From contig JAHBAN010000088.1 in the NCBI GenBank assembly GCA_018500075.1, positions 1 to 22,770 of the forward strand: a DNA stretch of 22,770 nt, given 5' to 3'. The position numbers were made by a program, and so were the translations under genes. Positions 19,546 to 22,770 of this stretch are shown here, piece after piece. The notes under the pieces were generated by a model. That model made no database searches, was not told where the DNA came from, and saw only the letters and a list, made by a program, of their open reading frames with translations. This DNA is from Flavobacteriia bacterium (lineage in GTDB: Bacteria; Bacteroidota; Bacteroidia; Flavobacteriales; Flavobacteriaceae). The stretch's first letter is position 1. Each line of letters begins with the position of its first letter.

Positions 19546-22500
19546 GCGCTCAGACTCTCCGCCTCGCCCAGCACCTCATCCAGCTTGGCGAGGATCATAT
19601 CAATGCCCTCTTCATCTATCGTGAGCGGCGGGCGGATTTTGAGAATATTGTCAAACGGCCCCTCACAGCCCAGCAATATCCGATGCGCCCGCATCCGGTT
19701 TTTGACATACTCCGCAAGCGCGCTGGCCGGTGTGCGCGCCTGCGCATCACAGACCAGATCGACCCCGACAAACAGCCCGCACCCGCGCACATCGCCGATC
19801 ACATCGTATTTGCCCTGCAAGGCGCGCAAACCCGACATCAAGCGTTCGCCCATCACGCGCGCCGCCTCCATCAGCCCCTCATCCTCAACAATATCAAGCA
19901 CTTCCGCACCAATGCGGCAGGATAGCGTCGAGCCGCCAAAGGTCGAAAAATATTCGGGGCCCTGCGCAAAAGCCTGTGCAATCGCGGCCCGCGTCACAAC
20001 AACGCCAATCGGATGGCCGTTGCCGATGGGCTTGCCCAGCACCACAATATCAGGCTCCACGCCCTGCTGTTCAAAGCCGAAATAATACGCCCCGAGCCGC
20101 CCCAGCCCGGTCTGGACCTCATCGGCAATACACAGACCGCCCGCCGCGCGGATATGCTCATAAACCGCCGGCAAATACCCGTCAGGCGGAATGATCTGCC
20201 CCCCGACGCTGGGGAAGGTCTCGGCAATAAAGCCCGCGAGCTTGCCGCCCCTGGCCGCAATCCTCGCCACCGCTTCGCCGACCTCTGCCGCATAGTGCTG
20301 CGCGCGCATCGGATCATCGCGGCGATACCGCCCGCGGTAGTCATCGGCCACATCCACAAGCTCGACCCAGTCAGGCTTGCCCACGCCCCCCTTGGCGTTG
20401 AACTTATAGGCCGAGATATCAATCGCCCCGGTGGTGTTGCCGTGATAGCCGTGATCCGGCGTGATCATATCGCGCCCGCCAGTGGCCGCACGGGCAAGCC
20501 GCAGCGCCAGTTCGTTGGCCTCGGAGCCGGAATTGACAAAATAACAGACCTCAAGCCCCGCCGGCATCTTCGCCGTGATCTTTTCGGCAAAAGCGATCTG
20601 CGCGGGGTGCAGATAGCGCGTGTTGGAGTTCATCCGCTTGAGCTGATCCGCCGCCACCGCCTGAATGCGCGGATGGGCATGGCCGACGTGGGGCACATTG
20701 TTATACGCATCAAGATAAGGCCGGCCCCATTCATCAAAGAGGTGATGCTTCCAGCCGCGCAAAAACATGACAGGATCGGCATAAGAGAGCTTCAGATTGG
20801 GCGCAAAATGGGCCTGCCGCCCGTGGTGCACCTCGGCCTTGTCGCGGGTGACATAGCCGGTTTTCGCGTCTGGCAGGTTCAAGAGCGCCGCCGGATTGGG
20901 GCAGACCGCGCCCCAAAGATACATCTCGTCAGGGTCTGCCACGCCGGGCCAGTCCCCGCCCATCCCCTCGGTGGTCAGCGCGAGCTGAAAATGCACATGG
21001 GGCGCCCAGCCGCCCGACTGGCTCTTGTCGCCCAGATAGGCCAGAAGCGCGCCCTTGGCCACCGTCTGCCCGACAGTGAGCCGCTCGCAAATCTCGGGGT
21101 TGAGATGGCCATAGAGCGTATAAAAGCGGTCGCCCGCTGGGGTGGTGTGCTCCAGAATGACCACCCCGCCATAATCAAGATGGGCAGGGCGGTATTCCAC
21201 AACATGGACGCGCCCCTCCAGCGGCGCATAGATCTTGGTTTGCGCGGCAGCAAAGCCATCAACGGCAATATGCACCGTGCGACGGCTGGAGGCTTTCCAC
21301 GGCCCGCGCCGAAAGAACGGCGCCGTATAGATAAGCCGTGGCTCGTTGTAATAGCCAAGCCAAATGCCGCCTTCGATGTCATATTCTGTGCCAATGACCG
21401 CCGCCTCCTCAAGCGGCAGATCAAACGGGTTCACCGGGCTGGCAGAGGTTTCAACCGAAAGCGAGCCCATCGGCGCGGCGCTCAAATCCTCGCCAAAGAG
21501 CGGCGCAAAATTGCCCCGCTCGCTCTCAATCCAAGCCATCACGCGGGGCGCGGCCTCGACCACAGGCAAGCCACAGGCCGCCCGAAGCCGCGCGCGCAAA
21601 AACCCCGCCTCCTCGACCTCGCGCTCCAAAAAGGCCCATGCAGGCGCTTGAGAAATCACCACATAGGGATCATCCGGCGCATCTTTGGCCATGAGCGTCG
21701 AATTGACCACGCTCACCGCCAGACGCATCCGCAGCAAGGGCCAGAGCAGATCAAGCTCCGGCCCGCTGAGCGGATAGGCCGCATGATAGCCCGCCACAGC
21801 CGCCGCCAACGCCTGTTCGGGTGCCTCCTGATCGAGCACAAGATAGGCACAGGCAATGGCCAGATCGCAAATGCGCGGGCTGGCGCAGAGATCCCCGAGG
21901 TCAATCAGCCCCGTGACATGGGGCGGCTGCTGCAAAGAACCGCTGACCAGAATGTTGTAATCATTGAGATCATTGTGAATGGCCACCTGCGGCAATGCGG
22001 TAAGCTGGGGCAAAATCGCCTCATACTCGGCCAGAATCCCGCCGAGCAATGCCCGCCGCTGCGGCGGCTCAATGACGTCAAGCGCCTCCCCGATCCATGC
22101 CGCCTGCATCAGGTTCCACTTGAAATCGCGGGCCAGAGCGGGGTGCGTAAAATCGGCCAAAGCGCGGTCCATCGTGCCGAGCTTGGCCCCGACATCGCCA
22201 AGGAGACTCTGGGTTTTCGGGCGCATCTCGGCATAGACCCGGCCCTCGCATTTCGTCAGAAGCCAGACAAGGCGCGCCGCCCCCGCCGCGTCCACAAGGC
22301 GCGCAAAGGCCTCACCCGACGAGGTCTTCACCACAGTCGGCACAGGAAGCTCGGGCGCTTTGGCGGCGATATGCGCAAAAGCCTCGCACTGAAGCGCAAC
22401 AAACTCCGCCTCACAGCCTGCGCGCATGACTTTGAGCACATAATCCTGCCCCTCGCTCCGGGCCAGAAAGTTGAGATCATACTCGCCATCCAGCCGCGTC

Positions 22501-22556
22501 AGATCTGCCTCAATCCCCCAATGGGCGGCCAACGCCGCCTGCCAATATGTGCTCAT
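19542..22556 (-). CDS. APH-type kinase / M23 peptidase-like / class III PLP phospho-lyase fusion
   Basis: 1004 residues from ATG 22556, with GGGGGAG 5 nt upstream. The frame runs on to 22763, but that extension ends in adapter sequence (MCIRDR). Residues 1-330: aminoglycoside/choline-kinase fold with catalytic H194-N-D196 to N201 (HNDLNDYNIL) and metal-binding D219 (GLIDLGD). Residues about 400-560: M23/LytM domain with zinc-ligand pattern H429-x3-D433 and H520-V-H522, plus H484 in LYGHLN, all intact. Residues 580-1004: class III aminotransferase fold with NSGSEANELALRLA, D812 (DEVQTGLGR) and PLP lysine K842 (VLGKPIGNGHP). Bacterial fusions of this order are known and pointed to vertebrate hydroxylysine kinase and phosphohydroxylysine/phosphoethanolamine phospho-lyase. 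The likely role is to phosphorylate a hydroxylated amine, then remove phosphate and ammonia to give an aldehyde. The substrate is unproven, and the peptidase role unknown. Confidence 0.85.
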   Translation of the reverse strand: MSTYWQAALAAHWGIEADLTRLDGEYDLNFLARSEGQDYVLKVMRAGCEAEFVALQCEAFAHIAAKAPELPVPTVVKTSSGEAFARLVDAAGAARLVWLLTKCEGRVYAEMRPKTQSLLGDVGAKLGTMDRALADFTHPALARDFKWNLMQAAWIGEALDVIEPPQRRALLGGILAEYEAILPQLTALPQVAIHNDLNDYNILVSGSLQQPPHVTGLIDLGDLCASPRICDLAIACAYLVLDQEAPEQALAAAVAGYHAAYPLSGPELDLLWPLLRMRLAVSVVNSTLMAKDAPDDPYVVISQAPAWAFLEREVEEAGFLRARLRAACGLPVVEAAPRVMAWIESERGNFAPLFGEDLSAAPMGSLSVETSASPVNPFDLPLEEAAVIGTEYDIEGGIWLGYYNEPRLIYTAPFFRRGPWKASSRRTVHIAVDGFAAAQTKIYAPLEGRVHVVEYRPAHLDYGGVVILEHTTPAGDRFYTLYGHLNPEICERLTVGQTVAKGALLAYLGDKSQSGGWAPHVHFQLALTTEGMGGDWPGVADPDEMYLWGAVCPNPAALLNLPDAKTGYVTRDKAEVHHGRQAHFAPNLKLSYADPVMFLRGWKHHLFDEWGRPYLDAYNNVPHVGHAHPRIQAVAADQLKRMNSNTRYLHPAQIAFAEKITAKMPAGLEVCYFVNSGSEANELALRLARAATGGRDMITPDHGYHGNTTGAIDISAYKFNAKGGVGKPDWVELVDVADDYRGRYRRDDPMRAQHYAAEVGEAVARIAARGGKLAGFIAETFPSVGGQIIPPDGYLPAVYEHIRAAGGLCIADEVQTGLGRLGAYYFGFEQQGVEPDIVVLGKPIGNGHPIGVVVTRAAIAQAFAQGPEYFSTFGGSTLSCRIGAEVLDIVEDEGLMEAARVMGERLMSGLRALQGKYDVIGDVRGCGLFVGVDLVCDAQARTPASALAEYVKNRMRAHRILLGCEGPFDNILKIRPPLTIDEEGIDMILAKLDEVLGEAESLSA

Positions 22557-22746
22557 GGTGTCTCCCCCAAATCCGTGTTGACGAGAGCAAACCACAGCCC
22601 CGCAGCCAGCGCCAGCCCCGGACATGACCTCAGAGCCAAAATGAGACAGCACAGCAGAGGGGCGGATCCATATTTCTGTTTGTCTTCTGCCCGTTCTGCG
22701 GCAAAGCTGCCCGCCAAGATGACAACCCGACCCGCCCAAACAGCCC
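22557..22746 (-). promoter_or_regulatory. Upstream region of the kinase/phospho-lyase fusion gene
   Basis: 190 bp between the start codon and the adapter. On the minus strand the frame is open throughout, but the sequence is not protein-like and lacks family similarity. It includes the ribosome site GGGGGAG just before the ATG. I did not find a convincing promoter; it may lie here or beyond the contig end. Confidence 0.4.
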
Positions 22747-22770
22747 CTGTCTCTTATACACATCTCCGAG
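22747..22770 (-). other. Illumina Nextera adapter remnant (non-biological) at contig end
   Basis: The 19 bases at 22747-22765 read CTGTCTCTTATACACATCT, the Tn5 mosaic end used in Nextera libraries, and the last five (CCGAG) continue as in the read-2 transposase adapter. This is untrimmed adapter, so biological sequence stops at 22746 and the right edge is a true contig end. Its translation on the minus strand gives the well-known artefact MCIRDR. Confidence 0.97.

Noticed and set aside
22557..22763. Protein extension of the fusion gene beginning MCIRDR
   Set aside because: The first residues are translated adapter; the remainder is non-homologous and precedes a good ribosome site and ATG at 22556.
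1..22770. CRISPR arrays, tRNA or rRNA genes, transposases or phage genes
   Set aside because: I saw no regularly spaced repeats, no cloverleaf-type sequence and no recombinase or insertion-sequence proteins. The only Tn5-related sequence is the library adapter.

Overview
The window looks like one end of an assembled contig from a marine-type alphaproteobacterium of the Rhodobacterales (Roseobacter group). The grounds are high GC with GC-rich third codon positions, a Soe-type cytoplasmic sulfite dehydrogenase, an ExoY-type exopolysaccharide initiator, a kinase/M23/class III aminotransferase fusion, and GGGGGC-AAA-GCCCCC intergenic hairpins of a kind I associate with roseobacters. The taxon is inferred from gene content only. 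The last 24 bases are not biological: they match the Illumina Nextera read-2 adapter.

Positions 1-11237 hold a surface or extracellular polysaccharide locus. From the left these are a lipid-linked oligosaccharide flippase (minus, cut by the window edge), a family 2 glycosyltransferase (minus, ATGA-coupled to the flippase), a family 4 glycosyltransferase (plus), and a large secreted protein combining an SGNH-esterase-like region, a clan-A glycoside-hydrolase-like region and RTX calcium-binding repeats (minus). Next come a left-handed-beta-helix acetyltransferase (plus), a family 4 glycosyltransferase and a Wzy-like polymerase (both minus, coupled), a third family 4 glycosyltransferase (plus), and an ExoY-like undecaprenyl-phosphate sugar-1-phosphate transferase (minus). 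Initiation, chain extension, acetylation, flipping, polymerisation and a candidate trimming enzyme are all represented, although the genes change strand repeatedly. No export genes (Wza/Wzc type) and no regulator are visible here.

Positions 11238-12235 are about 1 kb without a convincing gene. The region holds several hairpins, a promoter-like element facing exoY, repeated TTTCAGACGC boxes and a perfect 8-bp inverted repeat just before the next operon.

Positions 12236-17524 are a tightly coupled operon, every junction overlapping by 1 or 4 nt. It encodes a molybdopterin catalytic subunit without a Tat signal, an alpha/beta hydrolase, a four-cluster ferredoxin-like subunit and a DmsC-type membrane anchor. 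This matches SoeABC sulfite dehydrogenase (cytoplasmic sulfite to sulfate, electrons to the quinone pool) with an extra hydrolase gene inserted between soeA and soeB. A FadJ-like enoyl-CoA hydratase/3-hydroxyacyl-CoA dehydrogenase follows 71 nt later (17596-19545). Its C-terminus appears short, and its stop codon interlocks with that of the convergent next gene in a single CTAG.

Positions 19542-22556 (minus) encode a 1004-residue three-domain fusion: an APH-type kinase, an M23 (LytM) metallopeptidase-like domain and a class III PLP enzyme. The best-supported idea is a kinase plus ammonia-releasing phospho-lyase acting on a hydroxylated amine such as hydroxylysine or ethanolamine. The open frame continues into the adapter and would yield the artefactual N-terminus MCIRDR; the real start is at 22556.
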